Source: Ramicandelaber brevisporus
Lineage: Eukaryota > Kickxellomycota > Ramicandelaberales > Ramicandelaberaceae
NCBI GenBank assembly: GCA_025201865.1
Contig: MU602795.1
Coordinates: forward strand, 1 to 51,162
Direction: 5' to 3'
DNA: 51,162 bases
This document shows positions 30,137 through 40,112 of the stretch, piece after piece (position 1 is the first letter of the stretch; the number at the start of each line of letters is the position of its first letter). The notes under the pieces were generated by a model, which was not told the origin of the DNA, did not search any database, and worked only from the letters and a program-made list of their open reading frames with translations. A program made the translations under genes and the position numbers.

Positions 30137-31852
30137 ATGTTAGCGAGCGTGTTGAGCAAGAGCGGCAAGAGCGGCAACAGCAGCAGCAGAGCGAGTGCGA
30201 TGATGGAGAGTGTTAGGAGGCGTGCGATCCAATACGCCTTCACCTCGCCGATTGTGAGATGCCCCAGCAACATGACAATGAGCCTGTCAACACTTCGACG
30301 CGGCTCGACACCTGCATTCATTACTCAACCCACGGTTGCCTCTCTGCTCAATGGTGATGTTGGGACACCCGCTGGTAGTGAGCCAGTTACCGTCAAGGGA
30401 TGGGTTCGTTCGTCCCGCCATTACAAGCAATTCTCATTCACAGAGCTAACTGATGGATCGAGTCCGGATACTCTGCAGGTTGTGGTAAGCTCTGACATCA
30501 TTGAAAAGGTTGGACATTCACTCTCTAATGGTGCATGCATCCAAGTAACCGGCACACTGGTCGATGTTCCTCCATCTTCGAAATCTGCCGCATCTGCACT
30601 CGCAACGAAGCGTGAAATGCGAGCAACCTCTGTTGAAATCATTGGTTCATGTGATGCAGAGTCATTTCCACTGCAGAAGAAGCGTCTGCCTCTGGAGGTG
30701 ATGCGCAACAATGCTCATTTACGAGCACGCTCCAGGCTGGGTAGCTCGGTGCTTCGGGTCCGAGATGCGACGTCAAGAGCCATTCACAGCTATTTTCATT
30801 CAAACAAGTTTGTGCTGGTCAATACACCCATCTTGACATCGCATGATTGCGAGGGAGGTGGCGAAGTGTTTCAGGCTGTCACCTCTGTCAAGGCTGAGGA
30901 ACCTGAGAATGACAGCGGAGAGTTCTTTGGCAAGCCAGTGTTTTTGACAGTGTCGGGTCAGTTGCATTTAGAGGCTGCTGCATTGGGACTGAGTAGAGCC
31001 TACACATTTGGGCCAGTGTTTAGAGCAGAGCCGTCAATGACATCGAGACATTTGGCAGAGTTTTGGATGGTGGAGGCCGAGGCTGCATTTGTGAGCAATG
31101 TTGAAGAATTATGTGGACTTGCCAGCAACCTTGTACGCGAGACTGTCCAGTCAGTTCTCGATACTCATCATAACGATATCACAGCCATTGCACGCATCAC
31201 AGCCTCTGCTGATATCGAAGACAATCCAGCAATCAACTCAATCGCCAACAAAAAGCAGCAAACGGCTGCAATCAATGGAGCAGTTAAAGAGTCAATCTCA
31301 AAGCACTTGTCATTTTTGGAACGAATCGCCACGGCTGATCACGTTGTAATGTCGTATACTGAGGCTATCGACGCTTTGCAGGCGGCTGTCAGCTCTCAAA
31401 TTGCGACATTTGAGCATCCAGTTGAATGGGGAGTATCTCTCAAAAGCGAACATGAGCGCTATCTTGCTGACATTTACTGCAACAATTCCCCAGTTTGTGT
31501 CACAGATTATCCAACAAGTGTTAAGCCATTCTACATGTTGCCATCATCATCATCATTAGCCTCCGCTGGCAATGAAACAGTGGCATGCTTTGACATGCTC
31601 ATTCCGGGTCTTGGTGAATTGGTTGGCGGTTCAATGAGAGAACATCGCCACGTGGAAATGAAGCACCGTCTCAAAGAAGCTGGGTTGAATGAAGAGGAAT
31701 ACAAGTGGTACCTGGATTTGCGAGAATATGGCGCAGCTCCTCACGGTGGATTTGGAATCGGGTTTGAACGATTGGTCAGAATGATCACCGGCGTGGATAA
31801 CTTGAGAGACGTTGTACCTTTCCCGAGAACCACTGGTAAATGTCTCTATTAA
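30137..31852 (+). CDS. NARS2: Asparaginyl-tRNA synthetase, mitochondrial
   Basis: 571 residues. A basic, Ser-rich N-terminus without acidic residues in the first 25 (SKSGKSGNSSSRASAMMESVRRR) suits mitochondrial import. The OB-fold anticodon-binding domain (VTVKGWVRSSRHYKQFSFTELTDGS) is followed by the class II core: motif 1 around HSYFHSNKFVLVNTPILTSHDCEGGGEVF, motif 2 FGPVFRAEPSMTSRHLAEFWMVEAE (about 290-315), and motif 3 GGFGIGFERLVRMITG near 540. The GGGE and HLAEFWMVE signatures indicate AsnRS rather than AspRS. The C-terminus, VPFPRTTGKCLY, is the organellar type. A variable insertion (about 350-400) is low in conservation. Start choice among the early Mets is not certain. Confidence 0.95.
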   Translation: MLASVLSKSGKSGNSSSRASAMMESVRRRAIQYAFTSPIVRCPSNMTMSLSTLRRGSTPAFITQPTVASLLNGDVGTPAGSEPVTVKGWVRSSRHYKQFSFTELTDGSSPDTLQVVVSSDIIEKVGHSLSNGACIQVTGTLVDVPPSSKSAASALATKREMRATSVEIIGSCDAESFPLQKKRLPLEVMRNNAHLRARSRLGSSVLRVRDATSRAIHSYFHSNKFVLVNTPILTSHDCEGGGEVFQAVTSVKAEEPENDSGEFFGKPVFLTVSGQLHLEAAALGLSRAYTFGPVFRAEPSMTSRHLAEFWMVEAEAAFVSNVEELCGLASNLVRETVQSVLDTHHNDITAIARITASADIEDNPAINSIANKKQQTAAINGAVKESISKHLSFLERIATADHVVMSYTEAIDALQAAVSSQIATFEHPVEWGVSLKSEHERYLADIYCNNSPVCVTDYPTSVKPFYMLPSSSSLASAGNETVACFDMLIPGLGELVGGSMREHRHVEMKHRLKEAGLNEEEYKWYLDLREYGAAPHGGFGIGFERLVRMITGVDNLRDVVPFPRTTGKCLY

Positions 31853-34652
31853 TTATGATACTATCAATACTCTATTTAGATACACATGCATAGATGTCCC
31901 TTTTCATTCATCCATTCATCCATTCCTTCACTTGAAATAAACTTTACTTTGAACATAAAAAACATCTGCTCTTTAGTCCTCGAGGAATAAGAGACAACGA
32001 TGTTTCCGTGGCTTACTCGCTCAATTACCGGACTGGACTCGCACACTAGATGACTCATTCATCCCAGTTGCATTTAGAAGAAGAAGCAAAAAAAAACTGC
32101 AGCTGTATGCGGGCAACTCCTCTGTCCAGATGACTGGCAAAACAAGAACAAGAACCAACTGTGAGATTACTTTTGAGGCTTTCATCTCTTCGTTTTTAAT
32201 TGAAACATGCTCATCTTATTGGCTGATCAGAATCGGATGATTTTTTTTATCTTTACAGTATTGCACGATGTAGCCTCCTGTAGGATATGCATTGCTACCC
32301 GCGCCACATTCGCGTCCTGCTCTGCACGTGCGCACTTACTTTTTCGATAAAACAAGCAAAGTGATAAAATGTACCAAAAGCCATCACTGGACTTGACTGG
32401 TAAAAAATAAAATGCGATACTTTTTGTGTACAGAAAGGAATCCACAATTAAATGCACGAAAACCAATTACAATGGGGGGGACTGGTAGAAATAAACAGTA
32501 GGAGTTAAATTCATCGATGTTGCTTGAAAGGCAGAATAAGAGAGATAGAAAAGGATATAGAGAGAGATATAGAGAGAGGAAAAAGAAGGGGAGAGAAAAA
32601 CTCCAATTAACGGTGTATCACTCAAGTCAAAGTTGAGGCTGCAAGCACGGCCATATCCAATAAACCTTGCCAGTCAAATGAAGAGTGGTTTGCACCTTGC
32701 ACTCGCCTAAATCAAAGACGGCTGCACCCCACTCCACAATTTCATTATAACAACAGCCGTTGTTGGCTGTTCGGAACGAGCGGTCCTGTTCCATTCAGTT
32801 AACACACACACCTACACACACACACACAAGCAAAAGCACACTCAAAAGGAACGCAAGCCCGCAGCGCTATTCACAGTACAGCACAGCACAGCACAGTAAG
32901 TCACATCACATCACACCAAATCAAATCAAATCAAGCAAAATCACGCAAAGTCTCAACAGACTACCTCTCGACATCCTTCCTCGCAGCGTAAATCCTCACA
33001 TAGACTGCCATCCAGTCTCCATTAATATTTTGTCTGCAACTTGCGCATATCACTTGCCATCAACCATTTCTGTATTTAGGCCCGTGCGTTCCACACATCC
33101 TTCTTTTTTTTTTATCTCTATTGATACCTCCACGTCTCACACCCTACATCGAGCACATACTTCGCACCTTACACAAAAGTGCACCTTGCATACACTCACT
33201 CACTTCGCATACAACACTCCTTCGTCTTCATCCTTCACCAATCTAATCCAATCCAACCCAACCCGAGAACGGTACGTCTAACAATCAGGAAGCTTTTACT
33301 CAACTACTAGCAACTACCAGGTTACCTAATTGCATTCTTTCTTTTCTTTTTTTGCATCGTTCTTCACATCCTCCTTTTGTTTGCCAAATCTGCTATCGAC
33401 ATCTAACTTTTTATTAGCACTCTACCCTCTACTCTCTCTACCTCTCCTCCCCCAACACTTCAATCTATCAATCTTTTGCGCAACCCATACACAAGGTACA
33501 TCCGTGGGCAAATGCATCTTGCAATGTTACAATCTGGTAGTCATCAATTCTGGTAGTCCACACTGCCATAGAGGGGCTCAACAGGCAGGCAGACAAACAA
33601 ACAAACAAACAAACAGCCTACAAACTTCAATTTGGTTCCGACATCACTTCCCATCATTTCACCTCCTCTCGGTACAAAAAAAACAAACCTTTACTCTACT
33701 CCCATCAATTCTGTTGCATGATCGCCTCATAAATTAAGCCAATTTAACTCGGCTTGTGGCGTCACGACTTTCTCTTCTACTCCTGCTTTTGCTGTTTGCT
33801 GCTTTTTTTTTTACATTTTGACCCTGTTGTGCCGTGAGTAAAATGTTCGGCAAACTACCCACTAGCACCCCGATCAAAAAAAAAACACCACTTGCCTGTT
33901 TGCTTGCTAGCTAACTGGTTGTTTGTGTGCACTCCCACTCAATTCAATCACCTCCTGTCGGGTTGCTGAATCTCACTCGTGTCGTTTGTTGAACTGCACA
34001 ACAGGACAAGTCAGTGGCTGCCCGTGGAGAATATATCAACCTGACTGACAATCCAACACCTCACCGCAAACAAAGCGATCCTTCTACTCCCTCCCTCCCT
34101 CTTTCCTTCTTTCTTTCTTTCTCTTCACTAACACCCAAACCTCGATACACTATTCACTTTCTTTCGCCCTTTTTCCCTTTTTGCAATACACACTTCACAC
34201 TATAGACTTTTTCTATTATTCACTTGTTCGCCTTTTTCTTTTTTTCCCAAACATACAGCTGCCATACTTGCATCCCAATACCGATACACTTCCGATAGAC
34301 ACTATTAACCCACTTTCGCTCACGGATACATCCGACTTTACACAGACCAATATCGCACCCGCAGCACACTGCCCAACAAACTCGTTCCTACTCATCGAAC
34401 TTTGATTTATATCAACCGTGCACTTGATCGCAGTATCGAATATAAATACCACAGCTAACTGACAAACGAGCAAACACCATCAACTAACTCTGTTACTATT
34501 ATATTTACTTATTTTTCTCGATTCAACTCTTAATCAGCTCATTAATCCATCGCTCCTCCCCATCCACAAAAGCAGCACGATCAGCTTCATCAGCTTCGTC
34601 AGCAATCACATTTCATTCAATTCACTCCAATCCAATCCAATTCACTCCAAAA
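31853..34652. other. 2.8-kb interval without a recognisable gene
   Basis: The longest gene-free stretch. The first 900 bases are A/T-rich flank of AsnRS with GA repeats near 32550-32600. From about 32750 to 34650 the plus strand becomes strongly C/T-rich with CA, AAAC and TCCAA repeats, typical of a leader. A donor-like GTACGT at 33272 and acceptor-like AGs (for example near 34003, after cacaacag) allow one or more 5'UTR introns. Longer open frames here are low-complexity and start without ATG. A TATA-like cattataac lies near 32745. Confidence 0.5.
33597..33615. repeat. (AAAC)n run
   Basis: Four to five tandem aaac units within the pyrimidine-rich leader interval. Confidence 0.7.
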
Positions 34653-35957
34653 ATGCACCGCCATTTACTTCTGCCAACCAAGCAGCGTGGCTTCTCCCCA
34701 GTCCAGTTCCACGAGTACTTCAAGTACAGCCACATGGCTCTGCGCAGCACCATCCTCTCTTTTGATCGCGCACCCATTTCCCGCCCAAGCTACATGTATT
34801 CCCCAGATGCCAAGGTCATGCGCACTCCATACATGTTCCGTCAATCCGCCTCCGGCCACAACACTCCCTCTCACGTCGACACTTCTCTTTTGTCGTATCT
34901 CCAGGATGAGTTGTGCGGCGAGCTCGTGTTCCGTGAAATCCGCGGCCGCAACCTCAAGCGCAGCCAAGCCAGCGCAGCCATGCTTTCCAACTCTACCGTG
35001 CCCATGCCATCTTCTTTTGACAACACCGAGATCGGCCGTCTCGCCCACAACAATGAGCAAGTTGCACTCACCAAGTTCATCGACATCAACAACTACCACC
35101 AGCCCAAGGTTAACACCGCCGTGACCATGACCGCCCGTCTGCTTGAGGAAACCGATCGCCAGTTCATTATTGAAGCATCCACTGTCGATGCCTACGATGC
35201 CGACATCAAGTACTCGGATGCTGTCGCGGTGTTCAAGACTGTGCCAGTGGCTAAGCTGGCAGCCCGTGGTGTCAACGCCGAGCAGTACCGCAACCTGTGG
35301 GATGCCAAGCACGTTATGCTTCCAAACATTGTAGCACAGAAGGTCCAGCTCGGTAACGACGCCGTCCGCGAGGTCTCCGTCTTCCGGGAATCTTGCTTCG
35401 ACGCCGTCAGCACCCCACTGTTCAACGGCAGTGCCACCTCTACCCTTGCCGACCAAGGTCCCACCCAGTACTTCCGCGACGTTGTTCTCAAGCACCCAAC
35501 CGCTTCCACACTGTCTCGCCCAATTGCCGCCTACTCTCGCAACAACCGCTCCATGGTCGGCTCTGTGTTCGTTGGCCACAACCTTGCCGGCCCACCAAAC
35601 TCCATCCACGGCGGCATGCTCATCACTCTGCTCTCAGAGGCCGCCACTCGTCTCGTCACTCTTGACTGCCAGTCTTTTGCCGATGGCGCCTTTGCCTCAT
35701 CGACATCAACCGTTTTCGATTCATCAGCTCATCAAGTTACACCATTTGTCAGGCACGCAAACACTCTGTTCCACCAGTTTACACCATTTAACGCACCACT
35801 GGTCATCTCGGCACGCATTGTCGACGACGGTCAATACATCAACAGAATGCCAATCAGAGGGTCTATTGTTTGTGTAGAGGTCGTCGCTAGCGCTCCATCT
35901 ACTGCTACCCAACAGGGCCAGCAGTACTGCAAGTGCATCTTCAGCGTCCGCGTCTAA
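34653..35957 (+). CDS. Double-hotdog acyl-CoA thioesterase-like protein
   Basis: 434 residues. The second half contains a PaaI/4HBT-type hotdog segment: FVGHNLAGPPNSIHGGMLITLLSEAATRLV, with His319-Gly-Gly starting the hotdog helix, followed by strands (NAPLVISARIVDDGQ...GSIVCVEVVAS) and CKCIFSVRV at the end. Residues about 145-200 (KVNTAVTMTARLLEETDRQFIIEASTV...SDAVAVFKTV) read like the sheet of another hotdog without a clear HGG, so the protein is probably two hotdog units with only one catalytic-looking. The N-terminal 30 residues are basic and may be a mitochondrial presequence. Substrate unknown. Codon use is markedly C-ending, suggesting high expression, in keeping with the long C/T-rich leader. 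Confidence 0.7.
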   Translation: MHRHLLLPTKQRGFSPVQFHEYFKYSHMALRSTILSFDRAPISRPSYMYSPDAKVMRTPYMFRQSASGHNTPSHVDTSLLSYLQDELCGELVFREIRGRNLKRSQASAAMLSNSTVPMPSSFDNTEIGRLAHNNEQVALTKFIDINNYHQPKVNTAVTMTARLLEETDRQFIIEASTVDAYDADIKYSDAVAVFKTVPVAKLAARGVNAEQYRNLWDAKHVMLPNIVAQKVQLGNDAVREVSVFRESCFDAVSTPLFNGSATSTLADQGPTQYFRDVVLKHPTASTLSRPIAAYSRNNRSMVGSVFVGHNLAGPPNSIHGGMLITLLSEAATRLVTLDCQSFADGAFASSTSTVFDSSAHQVTPFVRHANTLFHQFTPFNAPLVISARIVDDGQYINRMPIRGSIVCVEVVASAPSTATQQGQQYCKCIFSVRV

Positions 35958-36416
35958 AACTACCATCTGTCCCTTTCCCTCTTTCCTTTCCCTTTCCCTC
36001 TTCCTTGTCCCCACTGTACTCATTCTTTTGTCTTGTCCTATCTTGTCCTTGTTCCTCTATCCCTCCCTTTTGTACTCCACGCAACTCTGCCATTCTACCT
36101 ACCATACCAACACCTTTTTCCACATCTGTCTTTCCGTTCGTTCGTTTCTTTGTTCCTACTAATGCCACTCTTTGTCTTTTTTTTTATCTGCCACTGGTCG
36201 TACATAGTCTTGATTATCTATTCCGTTCTGTTTTGTTAGTTTACGTGCCTAATCGTACTTTTCATTATCATAGTTATTAATTAATATCAAAAACATGCTT
36301 TCCAAAATGACACAATAGAGATATTAAGGGCTTTACTCATTAGCCAATGAGAAGTGGCTATCGGCAAGTGGATCCAATAGAAATATGCTTCGTTCATTGT
36401 CGATATCAAACCTGTC

Positions 36417-36440
36417 ACAAAACAAAACAAAACAAAACAA
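36417..36440. repeat. (AAAAC)n run
   Basis: Four tandem caaaa units in the upstream region of the dehydrogenase gene. Confidence 0.8.
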
Positions 36441-36720
36441 AGTAATATTTGTGCAAACGCAGGTGTTATTATTTTCATCAGAAAAGTCGCGGATAGTTAC
36501 ACTACCGACGACGAGAGTTTGGGGGAGGGGAAAGAAGTCAGCTTTACTAACGCCAAAGACGGATTGATCTCGCTCCTTCAATCTCCCATTGGATAAAGGC
36601 AGGATTACGTAAAGAGGTTACGTGGCGACAAAACAAGCCAGAAAGAGTGATTTGTGGTCACAGACGTGATTGTCAGCAGTCGAAATAATGCGACGTGTTC
36701 CATGACAATGGCTCTATGCG

Positions 36721-36728
36721 TATAAAAG
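36721..36728 (+). promoter_or_regulatory. TATA box
   Basis: Consensus TATAAAAG, 109 bases before the ATG at 36830, leaving room for a leader of about 75 bases that is rich in CA. Confidence 0.65.
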
Positions 36729-36829
36729 ATGCCAGGGAAAAGACTCTTATTGCTCCTTCTCTGTTCCGGATCTCATCACTAATATTACACATTCACTCAT
36801 CCACTCACTCGATTAACACACATTCCATC

Positions 36830-37927
36830 ATGTCTGCTCCACTTCGTATCGGCATACTCGGCGCAGCTGCCATCGCCCCAAACTCGATCATTGGCCCCGC
36901 TAAGCTGCTGCCGGAAATCGCTGTTGTTCACGCTGTTGCTGCTCGTGACGCGCCAAAGGCTGCCGAGTATGCCGCCAAACACGACATTCCGCGCGTCTTT
37001 CCATCCTACGAAGAACTGATCGCCGATCCAGATATCGACGCCGTCTACATTGCACTGCCGAACTCTCTCCATCACAAGTATTCCCTGCTTGCCATTGCGA
37101 GCGGCAAACACGTGCTGTGCGAGAAGCCAGTTGCATCGAATGCCGACGAAGCCCAGGAGATTGCAGCTGCTCTGGAAAAGAAGAATGCTGAGCTCGCTGC
37201 AGCTGGCAAACAGCCACTGCAGTTCTACGAGGCGTTCCACTGGCGCTCTCACCCAGTCGCACACCGTCTCCGAGCACTTATCGACGAAGGTCGGATTGGC
37301 AAGCTGGAACACATTGAAATCAAGGTATTTGTACCGCAAACGTGGTTCAGCATATCGACTGACATCCGCTTCAAATATGCACTGGCTGGCGGCGCAATGA
37401 TGGATATGGGTTGCTACGTTGTCAATTCTATTCGATTTGCCACTGATGATGCCAATATCCCTGTCACTGTCACGAGAGCGATACCGACGGTGTTGACCGA
37501 GCTGGATGAGCCGCAAATTGACTCTGAGATGGAGTTCGACTTGGAACTGGACCGCCCTGACGGCAGCAAGATCACGGCATCTGCGTTCTTTACGTATTCT
37601 GCTCCGGATCCTGGTAGTGAGCCACCGCTCCACTATATGATTTTACGAGGCTCGAAGGGCACAATCACTGCCAATGGTTATGTGCTTCCATTCATGGGTC
37701 ATTCGATTGTGACTGAAGACAAGGAGACTGGCAGTTCGTCAACGGAAGTGCTTGGCGATGAAGCAAAGCACACAACTTACTATTACCAGTTGATCGAGTT
37801 TGCAAACGCAGTCAAAACCGGAGTAAAGAGTAATTGGATTCCGGACATCCACAGCGCTGTTAACAACATGAGGATCATCGATGCTGTTTACGATAAAGCT
37901 GGCTTGAAAAAGCGCGGCTCCAACTAA
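36830..37927 (+). CDS. Gfo/Idh/MocA oxidoreductase (D-xylose 1-dehydrogenase / dihydrodiol dehydrogenase type)
   Basis: 365 residues from the ATG at 36830; this start places the Rossmann motif at the N-terminus (LRIGILGAAAIAPNSII) and follows a consensus TATA box. The family signature is clear: VAARDAPKAAEYAAKH, IDAVYIALPNSLHHKY, HVLCEKPVASNADEA (with the conserved EKP lysine) and FYEAFHWRSHPVAHRL. The C-terminal sheet domain has GGAMMDMGCYVVNSIRF. These match the fungal and animal NADP-dependent D-xylose 1-dehydrogenase / trans-dihydrobenzenediol dehydrogenase group. The actual substrate cannot be read from sequence. Cytosolic. The next gene starts 134 bases downstream on the same strand. 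Confidence 0.9.
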   Translation: MSAPLRIGILGAAAIAPNSIIGPAKLLPEIAVVHAVAARDAPKAAEYAAKHDIPRVFPSYEELIADPDIDAVYIALPNSLHHKYSLLAIASGKHVLCEKPVASNADEAQEIAAALEKKNAELAAAGKQPLQFYEAFHWRSHPVAHRLRALIDEGRIGKLEHIEIKVFVPQTWFSISTDIRFKYALAGGAMMDMGCYVVNSIRFATDDANIPVTVTRAIPTVLTELDEPQIDSEMEFDLELDRPDGSKITASAFFTYSAPDPGSEPPLHYMILRGSKGTITANGYVLPFMGHSIVTEDKETGSSSTEVLGDEAKHTTYYYQLIEFANAVKTGVKSNWIPDIHSAVNNMRIIDAVYDKAGLKKRGSN

Positions 37928-38061
37928 ATGACTTAGACTTTAAACTACATCTACCAAGTCATCCGGCTCTGCAATCTTTATTGGAGTTAGTCAGTGGAGC
38001 TTAGCCGGACTTAACTCACACAAAAAAATATCAAAAAAGAAAAGAAATAAAGAAGTCGAGG

Positions 38062-39999
38062 ATGACACAAAGCGATCTCAGTCTTGATCAGCAACAGCAA
38101 CAGCAAGAGCAACAGCAAGAGCAAGAGCAGCAGACGGCGAGAAAGCACCCGCTTGAATGTGAAGAAGAAGAACAGCAGCAACAATCGCAACAGCAACAGC
38201 AGCAGCAGCAACCGTCAGAATCAGTCGAATCAGTCGAATCCGAAGACATGAACGTCACAAAGCTGATTGTCAAGAACCTGCCAAAGTACACGACCGTGAA
38301 AGACGTCAAGAAGGTGTTTGCGGACGTGCCATTGCTCAAAGACTTGGCTGTCAAGGTGCCTCCGAGACTCGGCTATGCTCTGGTTACTCTCAAATCAAAG
38401 GACCAGCTCGACGAAGCTCAAACGGTTGTTTCGGCATTAACCGTGAAGGGCAATGCACTGACTGCATCATTGTATGAGCCAGTTATGCGGCCATCAAAGA
38501 AGGCGCGTGTTGACAGATCCACCGATGAACAAGCAGCACCAGCAGTGGTAGACACTCGTCCAGCAGCCGAGCGGTTAGCCGATCAAGTGACGGCTTTACA
38601 CGCAATGCCATACGAAGAGCAGCTCGTGACCAAGCGCAAGACGATGCTCAAAGTGATTGACTCGTTCAAGCGTGAAATCAACAAGCTGTATCGCAACAAG
38701 GGCGACGGCAAGGCACCGCCAGCAGCTCCGCATGCAAACCAGTTGCTTGGTGAGACTGTTGCGTCTCCACAGATTGATGGATATCGCACAAAGAATGAGT
38801 TTACGATTGGGTTAGACTCAGAAAAGCAATTGACAGTGGGATTCCAGCTTGGCTTGTTCCGCGATGGCATTACTGAGATTGCATCGGCCGATGAAACTCG
38901 CCATACCCCGCAGAGCGCTAAAAGTATTGCAAAGCATATGCAAGAGCTGGCTCGTGGCATGTCTTATTCGGCATATAGCAAGTCTACCCACAGTGGCTTC
39001 TGGAGAGGACTCTTGGCTCGCACACCATCCACGGGCGAAGTTATGGTTGCTGTGCAATACAACCCACATGGCATGGATGATGCACAGCTGGATGAGGTTG
39101 ATGCAAAGATTCTGGAGCATTTTACATCGGATGCAGCTCGTGAGAAGGGAATCAATCTGACAACATTGCTGGTTCAGAGACACGATGGCATGGCTGGCGG
39201 ATTCACAGATAAGGTGCCACTGAAGGTGCTTCATGGTGATGGCATTGTTCATGAGCAGATTCTTGGCTACAAGTTTAGATTGTCTCCAATGGCATTCTTC
39301 CAAGTTAACCAGCCAGCGACCGAGGTATTGTACACTATTGCGCGCAAGTGGGCTCTTGATACCAATGTCACTTACACTCCTCCGCAAAAGCCAGTTGACG
39401 CCGCATCAACCGACGGTGAAGCTGCCGAAACCGCTGCCGAAGAAGCTGCCAAAGTTGAGCCTGCCACCAAAGAGGAGTCGACTACCGAGACTGTTTCCGA
39501 GGCTGCCGCCGTAAAGCCAATTCTACTCGATGTTTGCTGCGGAACCGGCACAATCGGCATCACCATGTCCGAGCATGTTAGCAAGGTTGTCGGAATCGAA
39601 ATCGTCCAATCCGCCGTCGACGACGCTCGCACCAATGCCAATGCCAACAATGTTGCAAACACAGAATACATTTGCTCCAAAGCCGAAGACGCAATCAAGG
39701 GAGTGATTCGCCGTTTGCCAGCTGGCGATAAGACCCACATTGCTGCAATTTTGGATCCACCGCGCGCCGGAATGCACTCGAGTGTGATTTGTGCAATTAG
39801 AGAATGCGAGAAGATCCAATCATTTGTGTACATTGCCTGTAACGCAGATGCTGCAAAGCAAAACTTTATCGAGCTGTGCAAGCCGGAGTCGAAAAAGTAT
39901 GCAGGCAAGCCATTCATTTTGGAGAAGGCTGTGCCGGTTGACTTGTTCCCGCACACGCCACATTGCGAGCTGGTTCTTCGTTTCATCCGTTCAAACTAA
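38062..39999 (+). CDS. TRM2: tRNA (uracil-5-)-methyltransferase, TRMT2A/TRM2 type
   Basis: 645 residues. A Gln/Glu-rich N-terminus is followed by an RRM (about 65-138, TKLIVKNLPKYTTVKDVKKVF), as in animal TRMT2A. The C-terminal class I methyltransferase has FRLSPMAFFQVNQPATEVLY, SAM motif I LLDVCCGTGTIGI (Asp490), VVGIEIVQSAVDDAR, LDPPRAGMHSSV, and the catalytic Cys593 in VYIACNADAAKQNF; it ends PVDLFPHTPHCELVLRF. It makes m5U54 in tRNA through a Cys adduct. An Ala/Glu-rich insertion (about 440-485) splits the segment just before motif I. No intron. It lies 134 bases after the dehydrogenase gene on the same strand and converges on ERG6. Confidence 0.96.
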   Translation: MTQSDLSLDQQQQQQEQQQEQEQQTARKHPLECEEEEQQQQSQQQQQQQQPSESVESVESEDMNVTKLIVKNLPKYTTVKDVKKVFADVPLLKDLAVKVPPRLGYALVTLKSKDQLDEAQTVVSALTVKGNALTASLYEPVMRPSKKARVDRSTDEQAAPAVVDTRPAAERLADQVTALHAMPYEEQLVTKRKTMLKVIDSFKREINKLYRNKGDGKAPPAAPHANQLLGETVASPQIDGYRTKNEFTIGLDSEKQLTVGFQLGLFRDGITEIASADETRHTPQSAKSIAKHMQELARGMSYSAYSKSTHSGFWRGLLARTPSTGEVMVAVQYNPHGMDDAQLDEVDAKILEHFTSDAAREKGINLTTLLVQRHDGMAGGFTDKVPLKVLHGDGIVHEQILGYKFRLSPMAFFQVNQPATEVLYTIARKWALDTNVTYTPPQKPVDAASTDGEAAETAAEEAAKVEPATKEESTTETVSEAAAVKPILLDVCCGTGTIGITMSEHVSKVVGIEIVQSAVDDARTNANANNVANTEYICSKAEDAIKGVIRRLPAGDKTHIAAILDPPRAGMHSSVICAIRECEKIQSFVYIACNADAAKQNFIELCKPESKKYAGKPFILEKAVPVDLFPHTPHCELVLRFIRSN

Positions 40000-40112
40000 A
40001 TGACAAATAATCCTGAAATGGTTAATAGCAATAATAATAATAGAAAATGATTAAGATAATGATGAAAAAAGAAACGATTACGATTTAGGAGAACAGATGC
40101 TTGATATTTGAT

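Larger units (their letters stand above)
35958..36829. other. Intergenic region
   Basis: T/C-rich 3'UTR of the thioesterase-like gene to about 36280, then the promoter of the dehydrogenase gene, with an (AAAAC)n run at about 36417-36440 and a TATA box at 36721. A short inverted TTACGTAA lies near 36606. No gene seen. Confidence 0.5.

Noticed and set aside
32760..33281. 173-residue frame in the pyrimidine-rich interval
   Set aside because: No ATG at its start, Ser/Thr/His low complexity, and it runs through CA and TCCAA simple repeats.
34665..35609. 314-residue open frame antisense to the thioesterase-like gene
   Set aside because: Shadow of a C-ending-codon gene; Gly/Val/Asp-rich, with no domain or start context.
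36797..37633. 278-residue open frame antisense to the Gfo/Idh/MocA dehydrogenase
   Set aside because: Shadow frame opposite a well-identified family member.
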